Positions 8,943 to 18,049 of a DNA stretch of 64,000 nucleotides are shown here, piece by piece. Position numbers and translations under genes: made by a program. The notes beneath the pieces were generated by a model. It was not told the origin of the DNA. It searched no databases and saw only the letters and a program-made list of their open reading frames with translations. Origin of the DNA: Corynebacterium minutissimum (GTDB lineage: Bacteria > Actinomycetota > Actinomycetes > Mycobacteriales > Mycobacteriaceae); NCBI RefSeq assembly GCF_000805675.1, contig NZ_JSEF01000016.1:1-64000 (forward strand). Direction: 5' to 3'. The stretch's first letter is position 1; the number at the start of each line of letters is the position of its first letter.

Positions 8943-9225
8943 CTTTCAGAATTGGACACCCTTCAGACTCCCTTTCCCAAAGGAGCGCGCTGAAGGCTCT
9001 GGGACGGGTCTTCGGTCAGACTATCAGGCTAGAGTGATTGAAACCGAGCGTTTTTCTAATTTTCTCTATTTATATTCTTGGGAAAGGGGCTCTTCCAATT
9101 TCGGGGTGCGTGGCGGGGTGAGTTAGAAAATGACGGGTTCAGAGGGTCACCGCAACATGTAGGGATCCCTAGTGTGAAGATGAAAGTTCCTGCACAACCA
9201 TCTAAACCCACCAGGGACCTGTATT

Positions 9226-9548
9226 GTGAAGCCTACTGGAAACCTCGTCGCCGACACTATCTGCCGTACCGCGGAAATCGGACTTGCCATCACCGGTGCC
9301 GCTGATGCCGGACCGCTGACCATCATGGGGTCCACGCCCGTAGCCGTTATCGGCGTGTGCCCGGACTGCGGACAGCCAGGAAAGCTGCGCGACCACTCCA
9401 CCCGTCGACTCGTTGATCTTCCCGTCGTTGGATACCCCACTAGGCTGCACGTAAAAGTCCCTAGATTCCGGTGCACAGTCACCTCATTTAAGAGAAGGAT
9501 CTTCCAAGAATCTTTAACCCGCCCTTCCGGTTTAAGAGTGCGTTGATT
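9226..9548 (+). pseudogene. ISL3-family transposase, N-terminal fragment
   Basis: About 80 residues match the amino end of ISL3 transposases: a zinc-finger-like CPDCG, then GKLRDHSTRRLVDLP and VGYPTRLHVKVPRFRC, after which the match breaks off. The catalytic part is absent. It is a truncated remnant between the GmrSD-like gene and the XRE operon. Confidence 0.7.
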
Positions 9549-9627
9549 TTGATTGAGCAGGAGCGGATTCCATTTACGCATGCAAACGCAGCGATTAGCT
9601 AAGCTTTCCTCTGATCATCAGACACCC

Positions 9628-9665
9628 TGAATCATATTGACTCAATTCTGATTCACGTGTTTAAT
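9628..9665 (+). promoter_or_regulatory. Promoter with palindromic operator for the XRE-ImmA-PIN operon
   Basis: A near-consensus sigma-A promoter, TTGACT (9637-9642), a 17-base spacer and TTTAAT (9660-9665), lies just upstream of the XRE gene. An inverted repeat TGAATCA (9628-9634) and TGATTCA (9649-9655) brackets the -35 box and spacer. That placement suits autorepression by the XRE protein, which is an inference. Confidence 0.65.
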
Positions 9666-9688
9666 CAAAGTCAACAAGGAGCACCACC

Positions 9689-10021
9689 ATGAACATCCCC
9701 ACTGACTTCGGCGAGCGCGTCCGTGCGCAGCGTCAGCTGCGCGGTCTCAGCCAGAGAGAGCTTGCCGCTATGACTGATGAACTTCTGTCCCAGCCCACCC
9801 TGACCCGCCTTGAAAAAGGCACGGCCACGCCTACTCTCCACCACATCATGGCCCTCGCGTGGGCACTAGGTATCGACGCTGCTGAGCTTGTGGACGCCAC
9901 CCCACTCTCTAAGCGAGTACGCGTTGCAGCACGTGGTCACGAGACCAAAGTTGAAGACGGAACACAAGCCCTTCTTCCGTATCTCCAGTTACGTGTGAAC
10001 CTGGATAACGCACATGCCTAA
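9689..10021 (+). CDS. XRE-family helix-turn-helix regulator
   Basis: A 110-residue Cro/C1-type protein. The HTH covers about residues 8-65 (RVRAQRQLRGLSQRELAAM ... QPTLTRLEKGTATPTLHHI), with a short C-terminal tail. The ATG has a good ribosome-binding site (AAGGAG). The stop overlaps the start of the ImmA-like gene by eight bases, so the two are co-translated. Such XRE/ImmA pairs control mobile-element switches (ImmR/ImmA of ICEBs1) or act as antitoxin/toxin-like modules. It probably binds the inverted repeat in its own promoter and is inactivated or cleaved by the downstream peptidase (inference). Confidence 0.88.
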   Translation: MNIPTDFGERVRAQRQLRGLSQRELAAMTDELLSQPTLTRLEKGTATPTLHHIMALAWALGIDAAELVDATPLSKRVRVAARGHETKVEDGTQALLPYLQLRVNLDNAHA

Positions 10022-10817
10022 TTCGCCAAGCCCTTCGAAACAAGGTGTTGAACTCGCTGCTCGTTTTCGCGCGAAGCACAAGCTTGGGGTCGGCCCAGTC
10101 GATGACATAAACGACCTCATGAAGCTTGTTGGTGCTGACTTCATTGTCCTCGACTTACCGGAAGACCTCGATGCGCTGACGCTCCGCGATCCTGGTTCGG
10201 GCGCTTTAACCGTAGGGATTGGCACTAGTAACTATCCTTTCCGCCAGCGTTTAACCATCGCGCACGAAATCGGGCACATCGTAGCCGAGGACATCACGGA
10301 GGACGGGGCTTCCCTACAATGCGATAAGACGCTTCCCAACGAGACCCGCGCGAACACCTTCGCGCGCTGCGTCCTCTGCCCCGAAGAAGCGTTGCGTGAA
10401 CTTCCTCAGTACGAAGATCCAGAAGAGCTTTTGTCTGCAGTTGTCCAACGATTCCAGGTTTCTCCTTATGTAGCTGCAATCCAGCTCCATCAAGCAGGTC
10501 TCATGTCGAAAGACACTAAAGAGGAACTAAAGAGTCACACCGCCAAGAAGCTCGCCTCCCGCTTCGGATGGAAAGCCACGTATGACCACGCGTGCAAAAT
10601 TGCGCAGCTGCCACGAGCTTCCGAGAGGCTCGTCGCCGATGCCTACAAGGCATTTGCCCAAGGACTCATCGCGCTGCCAACAGTTGCGTTCGCCGAGCAG
10701 GTAACCCCCGAGGAAGTAGCGGACTCAATGTACGCTGCCCCGGGTTCTGTCGGTAAAAACCTAACAGGTCAGCGCGATATTGAGGCCGACTTGGAAGACT
10801 TCTTCGCAAACGAGTAG
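10014..10817 (+). CDS. ImmA/IrrE-family metallopeptidase (COG2856)
   Basis: A 267-residue protein with the zinc-protease motif HEIGH (residues 84-88) in the context RLTIAHEIGHIVAED, followed by a conserved downstream segment (NETRANTFARCVLCPEEAL) that supplies the third metal ligand and substrate pocket. The family cleaves or inactivates cognate XRE repressors: ImmA cuts ImmR and IrrE cuts DdrO. The eight-base overlap with the XRE gene and seven-base gap to the PIN gene make one operon. The roughly 100-residue helical C-terminal part may be the sensing or partner-binding region. Confidence 0.88.
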   Translation: MPNSPSPSKQGVELAARFRAKHKLGVGPVDDINDLMKLVGADFIVLDLPEDLDALTLRDPGSGALTVGIGTSNYPFRQRLTIAHEIGHIVAEDITEDGASLQCDKTLPNETRANTFARCVLCPEEALRELPQYEDPEELLSAVVQRFQVSPYVAAIQLHQAGLMSKDTKEELKSHTAKKLASRFGWKATYDHACKIAQLPRASERLVADAYKAFAQGLIALPTVAFAEQVTPEEVADSMYAAPGSVGKNLTGQRDIEADLEDFFANE

Positions 10818-10824
10818 GTTCACC

Positions 10825-11415
10825 GTGACTAGAAGGTTCATCTTTGCGGACACCAGCGTGTTGCTGAACTTCATCTGCTCCGGCGAGCAGGACCTTCTTC
10901 TCAAGTTCGTGGGCAATGACAAACTCCACGTGCCTGCTGCAGTCAACGACGAGATGCACAGAAAGCTAAAAGACACCAGGTTTCAGAGTGGCTCCAATAC
11001 CTGGTCATCACTCATTGCGCATGGCCACGTGCACGTGCTTGACGACGACATGGATCGCCTCTTCAAACACATCCGCCTATTCGCGGGTCCCCGGTTCTCA
11101 ATCCAAGGCGGAATGGCAAAGAACCTAGGCGAATACACCGCAATCGCTCACTGCCTGGCACTGCTTGAGGAGGATCCTTCGGTGCTTACCGCCATCATCA
11201 TCGATGATGAAGAGGCCCAGGAGCTCGTACGCAAGCGACAGGCAGCAACGGTCTTCACCACTGAAGCCGTGCTTCTCCGCTGCGTGCAGCTGGGCATCCT
11301 CACCGACCGCGGCGAATCCCGCAAGGTATGGGAGAAGCTGTCCAGGTTCGACGTCCTTGTCCCGTTTGAGCGGACTCGTTTGAACGACCGCTCGGTCTAC
11401 CGGGACGCGCTGTAA
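10825..11415 (+). CDS. PIN-domain-like nuclease, third gene of the XRE-ImmA operon
   Basis: A 196-residue protein from a GTG start at 10825, the first plausible start after the ImmA stop. It has PIN-fold landmarks: FADTSVLLNF with the first Asp, a Glu in NLGEYTAIAHC, and two Asp in AIIIDDEEAQEL followed by a Thr-rich VFTTEAVLL. PIN domains are Mg-dependent ribonucleases, typically VapC-like toxins. At 196 residues it is longer than a typical VapC (about 130). Encoded after an XRE/ImmA pair, it looks like the effector of a regulated module. I infer the function from motif spacing only. Confidence 0.7.
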   Translation: MTRRFIFADTSVLLNFICSGEQDLLLKFVGNDKLHVPAAVNDEMHRKLKDTRFQSGSNTWSSLIAHGHVHVLDDDMDRLFKHIRLFAGPRFSIQGGMAKNLGEYTAIAHCLALLEEDPSVLTAIIIDDEEAQELVRKRQAATVFTTEAVLLRCVQLGILTDRGESRKVWEKLSRFDVLVPFERTRLNDRSVYRDAL

Positions 11416-11500
11416 ACATCTGACCGTGCTAGCAAGCGCCCCGGCCCCAATGCAATCCAAACTCAGGACATAGAACTTTTCTAGGACTACAGTTTCCGCT

Positions 11501-12082
11501 ATGCATAAACTCTCTTCTTTCACTCTCGCCGTCGCAACGGCATTGACTCTCTCCGCTTGCAGCGACAATGAACCGATCACGTCTTCGGCGCCAGACCCCG
11601 TCGCTGCCGAAGAAACAACAACGGCTGAAGAATCAGCTACGGCAGACATCCCCGACAGTGCTTCAACCACCACCGAGGAAGACGACGGCCCCTCCCCCAC
11701 CCGAGCTAACGAGCAGCAAGAGGAAGAAGCCGGCGAACAGACCATCAACGCCAGCCAGATCGGCGGCGACTGCGGCGTGACGCCAGAGGGCGATGCAATC
11801 TTCGCCGGCAGCGCTACCTCTTGTGAGTTTGCCGCAGCCATGTTTGGTCCTGCCAAGAAGGCCAGCTACGCCCTCTACCAAGCAGACCCCACGGTCAATC
11901 CCCTTTACACTGCAGACATCACTGCCAAAAGCCCCGTTACCGGTGAGAGCTACCAGCTCACCTGCCAAATTAGCAGCGATTTAACTGGTCTGAGTTGCCG
12001 CAAACCTGGTGATAACAGCGTGCTCGCAATCTTCACCTCGGATGCCCGCGACTGGCCGCAGCGTCTGAACACTACCGACTAA
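11501..12082 (+). CDS. Secreted lipoprotein of unknown function
   Basis: A 193-residue protein with a lipoprotein signal peptide: MHKL, a hydrophobic core, then the lipobox LSAC with the lipidated Cys at about residue 20. An acidic, Ala/Thr/Glu-rich linker (about residues 25-85) leads to a small folded domain of about 100 residues with four Cys (GDCG, TSCEF, LTCQI, LSCRK), probably two disulfides. Similar small corynebacterial secreted proteins are annotated as hypothetical. It is expected to be anchored on the outer face of the cytoplasmic membrane. It appears monocistronic and converges with the permease gene. Confidence 0.75.
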   Translation: MHKLSSFTLAVATALTLSACSDNEPITSSAPDPVAAEETTTAEESATADIPDSASTTTEEDDGPSPTRANEQQEEEAGEQTINASQIGGDCGVTPEGDAIFAGSATSCEFAAAMFGPAKKASYALYQADPTVNPLYTADITAKSPVTGESYQLTCQISSDLTGLSCRKPGDNSVLAIFTSDARDWPQRLNTTD

Positions 12083-12091
12083 CCACCCCAG

Positions 12092-13519
12092 CTATTCCAG
12101 AATCAACGATGCCGTCCTCTCCGGCGGCACATCCTTCAATTGACGGCTCTTGACGGCCCACGATGCCAGCCCCAACACAATCCAGACCACCAGCGCGATG
12201 AGCGGAGCCGTTCCCAGCATTCCAGGCGAGCCCGGGACAAAGAGCAGTGCCAAGAACCCGATGGAGAGGATGCAACCGGCCAGCGCGAAGTACTCATAGA
12301 ACTTGTTGGGGGCAATGGGCTTCGGCATCCCGGGGACTTGTCCGGTCCGCGCAATCTTCCAAGCACAGAAGCAGGTATAGAAATACGCCACCGTGATGCC
12401 AGCACTGGACATATCCACGACCCACGTCAACGCCGCGCGCCCGAACCATGGGGTCACCAGGCACACCGCACAGACCAAGAGAATCGCGTTGCGCGGTGCG
12501 TGTTCCTTGCCCTTCAGCTCACCCAAACGGCGCGGGACCAGGTTCGCCCGACCCAATGTAAACAGCACGCGGCTTGCCGCAGTGTAGAAACCATTGAGGC
12601 CCGTCAACACACCCGCGCTCACCGCAACGACCATGAGCACCAAGCCAGCTGGTCCCATTACCTCGCTAATAGCTGCTGCCGGCGGCCATGCCTCTCCTTC
12701 GAAAGCATCGTGACGGGTTCCCACAGCGATGGAGGTTGCGAGCATCATCGCCATATAGATAACCGTCGCGACAGTAATCCCCCATAGCAGAAGCCCCAGC
12801 GCCTTCCGCGGAGAGAAATTGAACTCGCCTGCCAGCTGCGGAATGGAATCAAAGCCCACGTAGGCCCACGGGGCAAAAGCGATGATGGTCGCCACCGCCG
12901 CAGCCGGCGGCACATCTACAGGAAAGGCGGGAGCAAGCTCCGGGCGCTCGGCGACGTAGTAGATCACCATCGACGCCACGATAACCACCACTGCCAGGAT
13001 CATAAGCACCACGGCAAAGAACTGAAACCGGCCCGAGAGCGCAGCACCCTTGGAGTTCAGCCACGCGAACCCAATGATGAACAACGAGCAGATCGCTACT
13101 TCGGGGAGATAGATGGTCCACCCGGCGACGTCGTAAAGCGCGCCCCGCATGACCAATTCAGGGAACGTGACGCGGAAGACGAGCGTGACCGCCGACGCAT
13201 TCAACGCGACAACACACGAATACCCCAGTGTCAGCGCCCAGCCCGCGATAAACGCATGAGTCCGACCGAGTGCGGCCATGGCAAACGCCACGCCACCACC
13301 GGTCAGCGGCAGCGCGCGAATGGTAAAGCCGTAGCTCAAACCAATAATGGCAATCATCAGGCCACCGATGACAAAGCCGATGAGCGTTCCAGCAAGCCCC
13401 GCCTTCTGCATCCAGTCGAACGGCAGGATATAGGCACCCCAACCAATCGCCGCGCCTAAAGCCATGGCAAACACCCACGACGGCTTCATCGTTTTCCGCA
13501 GTGTCGTATTCTCCGACAT
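12092..13519 (-). CDS. APC-family amino-acid/polyamine permease
   Basis: A 475-residue integral membrane protein with about 12 hydrophobic segments and APC-superfamily landmarks: SWVFAMALGAAIGWGAYILP at the N-terminus (the unwound TM1 glycine motif), a TM6-like FAPWAYVGFDSIPQLAGEF and the later TLGRANLVPRRLGEL loop. It imports or exchanges an amino acid or related amine; specificity is not readable. It converges with the lipoprotein gene (10-base gap). Its own promoter should lie in 13520-13836. Confidence 0.88.
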   Translation of the reverse strand: MSENTTLRKTMKPSWVFAMALGAAIGWGAYILPFDWMQKAGLAGTLIGFVIGGLMIAIIGLSYGFTIRALPLTGGGVAFAMAALGRTHAFIAGWALTLGYSCVVALNASAVTLVFRVTFPELVMRGALYDVAGWTIYLPEVAICSLFIIGFAWLNSKGAALSGRFQFFAVVLMILAVVVIVASMVIYYVAERPELAPAFPVDVPPAAAVATIIAFAPWAYVGFDSIPQLAGEFNFSPRKALGLLLWGITVATVIYMAMMLATSIAVGTRHDAFEGEAWPPAAAISEVMGPAGLVLMVVAVSAGVLTGLNGFYTAASRVLFTLGRANLVPRRLGELKGKEHAPRNAILLVCAVCLVTPWFGRAALTWVVDMSSAGITVAYFYTCFCAWKIARTGQVPGMPKPIAPNKFYEYFALAGCILSIGFLALLFVPGSPGMLGTAPLIALVVWIVLGLASWAVKSRQLKDVPPERTASLILE

Positions 13520-13836
13520 CTAGTTTCACTCCAGACAATTCACCTCGAGCGCCAAGACCTTGCGGACGATCCCAGCGCGTGTTTCTGGCAAGTCTAGAGA
13601 TTCTTGACTAGAGGTGCTGCAAGTCTACTTGACTTCTTAATTAAACACACTCTACCACTTGATTTTCTGGTGGTAGAGATCACCCAAACGCTGAACAGTA
13701 CACAAGATTTTCGCCTAGCCACGCAGGGCATGCTTTACGACGCTTCTCCCTTCAGTTGCTATGTATTCGCTCCCTCCCAGCGCCCTCACGCAGTAGACTT
13801 CAAAGTCGTCTCATTCGTATGCACTAAGGATCTCTC
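13520..13836. other. Divergent intergenic region, permease / propeller protein
   Basis: A 317-base region holding promoters in both directions. TTGACT-like boxes occur near 13603 and 13628 on the plus strand. No ribosome-binding site other than those of the flanking genes, no RNA structure and no gene were recognised. Confidence 0.4.
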
Positions 13837-15207
13837 ATGCGCCGACCATCCCGCACCGGCAAAGCCCTAGTGGCCCTTGCCCTCACTGCTTCGCTTACCA
13901 CCGCGCAGGTTTCCGCGCCTGCGCCCGCGCAAGCTCAGCAACTGCCTGCCTTCCAAATGCCTACCCTGCCCCAATTCAACGAGGAGCAGGTCCGGCAAGC
14001 TATCACCGCACTAGTGGCGCTTGCTGCAGGTATTGGCGGTTTGGCGCTCCTCGCGGGCATTCTCCCAGGAATCGGTTCTTCCCAAGGCTCTACGCCCAAT
14101 TCCACGTCGACGGCAAAGCCAACTCCTTCCACGCAGCCAAGCACAACTACTGAACCAACGACCAGCGCAGAGCCGACTACCTCCGCTAAACCGACCACAA
14201 GTACTACCCCGGCTCCGACCAATACCGTGGAGCCTTCTCCTAAATACGCGCAGCACGTTGCTGATATCAAGAACCGACTCGCTAAAAGCGAAGATAAGGC
14301 ACCACTCTGGGCTTGGGCAGCACCACGCGGCCCGCAGCTGAACCTCCCCACCCATGAAGGCAGCGGGCAGGCTACCCATCCTTCCGTTCTCTACTTTGAG
14401 AACGGCTGGAATGGTTGGAAATACTGGATGGCTATGACACCGTACCCGGCTAGTGATGAAGGTGCCGAAGACCCCAACGTCGTCGTTTCTAACGATGGAT
14501 TTACCTGGCAGGTTCCAGACGGACTCACTAACCCCATTGACGACCAGCTGGGCAAGCCCGATCCGCATAACTCCGATACCCAGCTCGTCATGGCTCCGAG
14601 CGGCGAAATGTATCTGACGTGGCGCATGGTGGACCGTCCTAACGACAAGACAAACCGCATCTTCCTAGTTAAATCCACCGACGGCGTGCACTGGTCGGAA
14701 AAAGAAGAAATCTGGTCCGGCGAACCACAGTTTATGTCTCAAGCACTCGTCTGGACCGGTGAAAATTGGCGCCTCTACGGCGTCGCCAACCACACCGGTG
14801 TTCCTAATCGAATCATCTTCTATGAAAGCGTCGACCTGAAGACATGGTCCGCACCTAGGTACCCCTCTGTTGATCCCTATCTTCAGTCGAACGAGCGCTG
14901 GTGGCACATCGATGTTCAACGCTACAACGGCGAGTATCTAGGAATCGTGCATATCGTTCCGAGCGCCACCGTACAGAATGGCAACCTGTACCTTATGCGT
15001 TCGAAGGACGGCATTAGCTGGCAGCGCTCAGACATCCCGATCATTTCACACGAAGAATCCGGGTACCCAAACCTGTACAAGTCCACGCTCGTTCCCCATG
15101 GTAGTGGTGAAGACCTAACCTTCGAGTTGTTCTACTCCGGCTTCAGCAATGGCCGCGCTGACTGGCGGATCAACCGAACCATAGGGGAGCGAATCAGCGT
15201 GGACTAA
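13837..15207 (+). CDS. Secreted five-bladed beta-propeller protein (glycosidase/sialidase-like)
   Basis: A 456-residue exported protein. An N-terminal signal peptide ends near AQAQQ; a hydrophobic segment (about residues 48-75) could be a membrane anchor; and a Ser/Thr/Pro linker (about 82-132) precedes a roughly 310-residue C-terminal domain. That domain has repeated propeller-blade motifs: DPNVVVSNDGFTWQVP, NRIFLVKSTDGVHWSEK, YESVDLKTWSAP and YLMRSKDGISWQRS. Such blades occur in GH43/GH32/sialidase-like proteins acting on surface or extracellular glycans. I see no clear catalytic set, so enzyme or lectin remains open. A decayed copy of its 3' end lies at 19494-19826. Confidence 0.8.
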   Translation: MRRPSRTGKALVALALTASLTTAQVSAPAPAQAQQLPAFQMPTLPQFNEEQVRQAITALVALAAGIGGLALLAGILPGIGSSQGSTPNSTSTAKPTPSTQPSTTTEPTTSAEPTTSAKPTTSTTPAPTNTVEPSPKYAQHVADIKNRLAKSEDKAPLWAWAAPRGPQLNLPTHEGSGQATHPSVLYFENGWNGWKYWMAMTPYPASDEGAEDPNVVVSNDGFTWQVPDGLTNPIDDQLGKPDPHNSDTQLVMAPSGEMYLTWRMVDRPNDKTNRIFLVKSTDGVHWSEKEEIWSGEPQFMSQALVWTGENWRLYGVANHTGVPNRIIFYESVDLKTWSAPRYPSVDPYLQSNERWWHIDVQRYNGEYLGIVHIVPSATVQNGNLYLMRSKDGISWQRSDIPIISHEESGYPNLYKSTLVPHGSGEDLTFELFYSGFSNGRADWRINRTIGERISVD

Positions 15208-15900
15208 GTGCTCGTCGTCTTCATGCCGCTGCGCCAATTGAAGACATTGGGGCTGTACACAAAGGTAATTTTGGTGTCTACCGCGTGCGGAAAAATGGAG
15301 CGCTCATCACCTCGACGGAATCGGCTTCGGTCGTGAACAAATTGATACGCTCTCGGCTGGTGCGCCTAACCGGTGTTTCTAACAAAGGCAAAGGACAACC
15401 GCCCATAACCGCTCGCAAGTATAACGTGGCGGCCTAGCGCCTAACCTTAGCCAATCGTGAATTCTTAGCTCAGAGCCCCGCCAAGTTGTGGGCAGCCATT
15501 ACCCACGTGCACGCGATTAAAGCCTTTGGGTAGGGCCTGACCCCAAAAAGTGGACACGTCGGGGTTAGACCCTCGCGACACTTCAACCCACGATCAATGT
15601 GTACGGACTACGTCTACACACGCTTGCGTTCAATGCCGTTCTCGAAACGATAGGTGTGTACTCGGGTAATACGAAACCCTATCGCTAAAACAGGCTGCAT
15701 CAAGTACGTCGAACGCGTCTTGTAGAATTACATATATCGCTGAGTGGTTTTCCGTCCGTTTCACTCAGCCTAAGCGCACGAGAGACCCCGCAAGCTAACC
15801 CAGCTCTCCAGAAATGCACACTCGCATCTTGCAACAACTAAACAAAACTTGAACCAGAGCACCCCGACGACTCTCAACCGAAAACCACACAGGAGTAAAC
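15208..15900. other. Intergenic region with a protein-like fragment, an IS end and a leader
   Basis: A 693-base gap. From about 15222 to the TAG at 15434-15436 one frame reads like the C-terminal end of a lost protein (VHKGNFGVYRVRKNG, TARKYNVAA), with no start codon context. At 15536-15568 lies a solo IS3-type end matching the right terminus of the IS3 remnant at about 59661-59694. Near 15740-15769 an 8-bp stem (GCTGAGTG/CACTCAGC) falls in the probable 5' leader of the next gene, behind an AT-rich promoter-like stretch around 15720. Confidence 0.45.
15536..15568 (-). repeat. Solo IS3-family terminal sequence
   Basis: The segment starting CCTGACCCC and containing AGTGGACACGTCGGGG matches the reverse complement of 59661-59694, the right end of the IS3 remnant there. 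No transposase lies next to it, so it is a leftover end. Confidence 0.55.
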
Positions 15901-18036
15901 GTGAAGTATCACTCAGACCCCCACCACGTATGCTACGCCTTCGAAGGTTTAGTGGGGGAAGAATCCCAGCCTCTTCTCAAAAACCTAGCCCCCTTTAAAC
16001 TACGTTTCCTCAACGGCATCTACTACTCCCCTGAGCAATGGATCATTTCCGATGGAGTGAGCGAGCAAAAGGTAGACGCATTATACGACGACGCTGAGTG
16101 CTCCGCAGGAGAGTGGCTAGGGGTATTCTCGGACGACTCGGGAAATAGCATCATAAAGGCAGATCCTTTCAGCTACCAGCCTGTTTACTACCGATTTCTC
16201 CCGCAACAACGATGCTTGCTCGTAAGCACTTCTCTCGGTGCAATTACACGATCAGCTCAGAAACGTGGAGTCTCCCCCGAACCAGATTGGGCCCAAGCAT
16301 TAGCAACTGTGGGTACCACACATGCTTGGTCCATCACTATGCAATCTGACCAGACATTTGAAAAGAACACTAGAGCCTTACTTCCCGGCCAAAGCATCCA
16401 ATGCACGGAAGATAAATGGCACGTAACTCAGCCGACTCTGTTCGAGCCAAAAGACACTTATGACGAGCTTCTTCAGCACGGAATACACAAGGCTATTGGT
16501 CAAATTAAGGTAGCTTCCACAATCCCGACAACCCAAAAACAAATAAACCTATCAGGAGGCAAGGACTCTCGAATGGTACTTGCGCTTCTCGCTGAAACAG
16601 GACTCATCAACAATTTTTCTGTTACCACGATGAATCCCAAAACTTGGTTGCCCAAATCGTCGCGCCCCTTGTTGTACAAGGATCTTTATTTGGCGAACTA
16701 TTTAAGAGAAAAGTTTGCCCTCAAATGGACCACCCCCCTAGAGCAGACATACGTCCCTATGGACTTTGAATCCGCGATGTCAGAATGGCAAAATTACAGG
16801 TCAAATAGGAACTTTAAACTCCGAATTAACCGCAACCTGTATGTACAACACGGTACAAATCTAGAATTGCGCGGCGCTGCGGGAGAGACATTTCGAGGAT
16901 TCAACGCTGTTCAGAATCTAATGAAGGCCAACGATTTCGAAAACACCGAGGCTTCCCTAGGCTCCGATACCAAAAAGCTGATCGAACATCTTTATGGCCG
17001 CGGATTCGTAAAAAACGACCATCTAGATATCCTCAGCCAGAACCTAAAATCACTTTTCAACCGATTAAATGCAGAGGGTATCGAAGACGCTCTGCACAAG
17101 CGATACACCATATTTAGAAATGGATCGCACTTTGGACATGCACGGCACTCCATCTCCCATGGACAGATCCCAATTCTTCCCCTAAGCCAGCCAGAGTTTG
17201 TTCAAGCCGCGCAAATACTCCCCCACGACCGAATGCACGTCGGACAGGTTGCATTCGACATCATCGAGAATCTGCAGCCCGAATTAAACGAAATTAACTT
17301 CGACGGCGGTTTTTGGGACGAGGGCCTCCTCCCCAAAACTAGGCGTAAGAAGCAGGTATCCTTCGAAGAAAATAGCCAGAACCTCGGCGAGTTCTTCAGC
17401 CTCGATCAGGACGCGGTTGAGGCACGGCTCGCGTCCAAAGCTGCCTATGAAAAAAGTAAGAAGGCGGTTCCAGCCTACGAACCACGAATTGAGATCCTCA
17501 ACAGGATCAAACAGACTTTATTCCAACTCGGAGACTTCAGCGGTTCGACAGATAGATTCTTCAAATACTACCGATTGGAACTTTTGCGGGGCCTCGAAGC
17601 CCGTACGATAGCTCCGGGCCCCATGCTCGGCAAACTCGACAGCTTGCTCGAAGCTCTTACGGGTAAATCGCCAGCGACGGAAATCATAGTGCAAAGCGCA
17701 AATTGCTCGTCGATTGCCCACTTCCAGGGCAATCTAGAGCCGAGAGGTTTCCTTAGCTCAGTACCGACGCTTCATCCAAGATTCCAAGTACCTATTCAGG
17801 TGAGTGGCAATGAGGTCAAGGCGAATGTTCGCATATCAGGAACACTCCCTATTCCGCTCGAATTCAAATTTACACTATTAGAAAATGAGCGCCCTGTAAC
17901 TGAAACCGGATACTCACCATCAGCATCTGTCGCATTCACACGCCCAGTTGCCGCCTCCAAGGCGAGAATTCGGGTCTTCGCCCGGTATGTTTCCGCTCCG
18001 CAAATTATTTTCAAGTTCTACAGCCGATACCTCTAA
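15901..18036 (+). CDS. Asparagine-synthetase-like amidoligase (no N-terminal glutaminase Cys)
   Basis: A 711-residue protein with a GTG start and a strong ribosome-binding site (AGGAG). The N-terminal 190 residues resemble a degenerate class-II amidotransferase domain but lack the Cys2 nucleophile (it begins MKYHSDPHH). The central ATP-pyrophosphatase (AsnB C-terminal) domain has the PP-loop LSGGKDSRM at about residues 219-227. The C-terminal 150 residues form an added beta-rich domain. Without the glutaminase Cys it probably adenylates a carboxylate and uses an amine or ammonia directly, as beta-lactam synthetase and lasso-peptide cyclases do. The next gene is an ATP-grasp ligase 13 bases downstream. 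The glycan context also permits a WbpS-like uronamide role. The substrate is unknown. Confidence 0.8.
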   Translation: MKYHSDPHHVCYAFEGLVGEESQPLLKNLAPFKLRFLNGIYYSPEQWIISDGVSEQKVDALYDDAECSAGEWLGVFSDDSGNSIIKADPFSYQPVYYRFLPQQRCLLVSTSLGAITRSAQKRGVSPEPDWAQALATVGTTHAWSITMQSDQTFEKNTRALLPGQSIQCTEDKWHVTQPTLFEPKDTYDELLQHGIHKAIGQIKVASTIPTTQKQINLSGGKDSRMVLALLAETGLINNFSVTTMNPKTWLPKSSRPLLYKDLYLANYLREKFALKWTTPLEQTYVPMDFESAMSEWQNYRSNRNFKLRINRNLYVQHGTNLELRGAAGETFRGFNAVQNLMKANDFENTEASLGSDTKKLIEHLYGRGFVKNDHLDILSQNLKSLFNRLNAEGIEDALHKRYTIFRNGSHFGHARHSISHGQIPILPLSQPEFVQAAQILPHDRMHVGQVAFDIIENLQPELNEINFDGGFWDEGLLPKTRRKKQVSFEENSQNLGEFFSLDQDAVEARLASKAAYEKSKKAVPAYEPRIEILNRIKQTLFQLGDFSGSTDRFFKYYRLELLRGLEARTIAPGPMLGKLDSLLEALTGKSPATEIIVQSANCSSIAHFQGNLEPRGFLSSVPTLHPRFQVPIQVSGNEVKANVRISGTLPIPLEFKFTLLENERPVTETGYSPSASVAFTRPVAASKARIRVFARYVSAPQIIFKFYSRYL

Positions 18037-18049
18037 GGAATGCCACACC

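Noticed and set aside
12140..12787. Long plus-strand frame opposite the permease
   Set aside because: It is a shadow of the permease gene: high-GC codon bias makes the antisense frame open, and the product has no fold-like pattern.
15208..15900. Possible precursor-peptide gene for the ligase pair
   Set aside because: I searched this gap for a small ORF with a ribosome-binding site and leader/core pattern and found none; only a fragment without a start.
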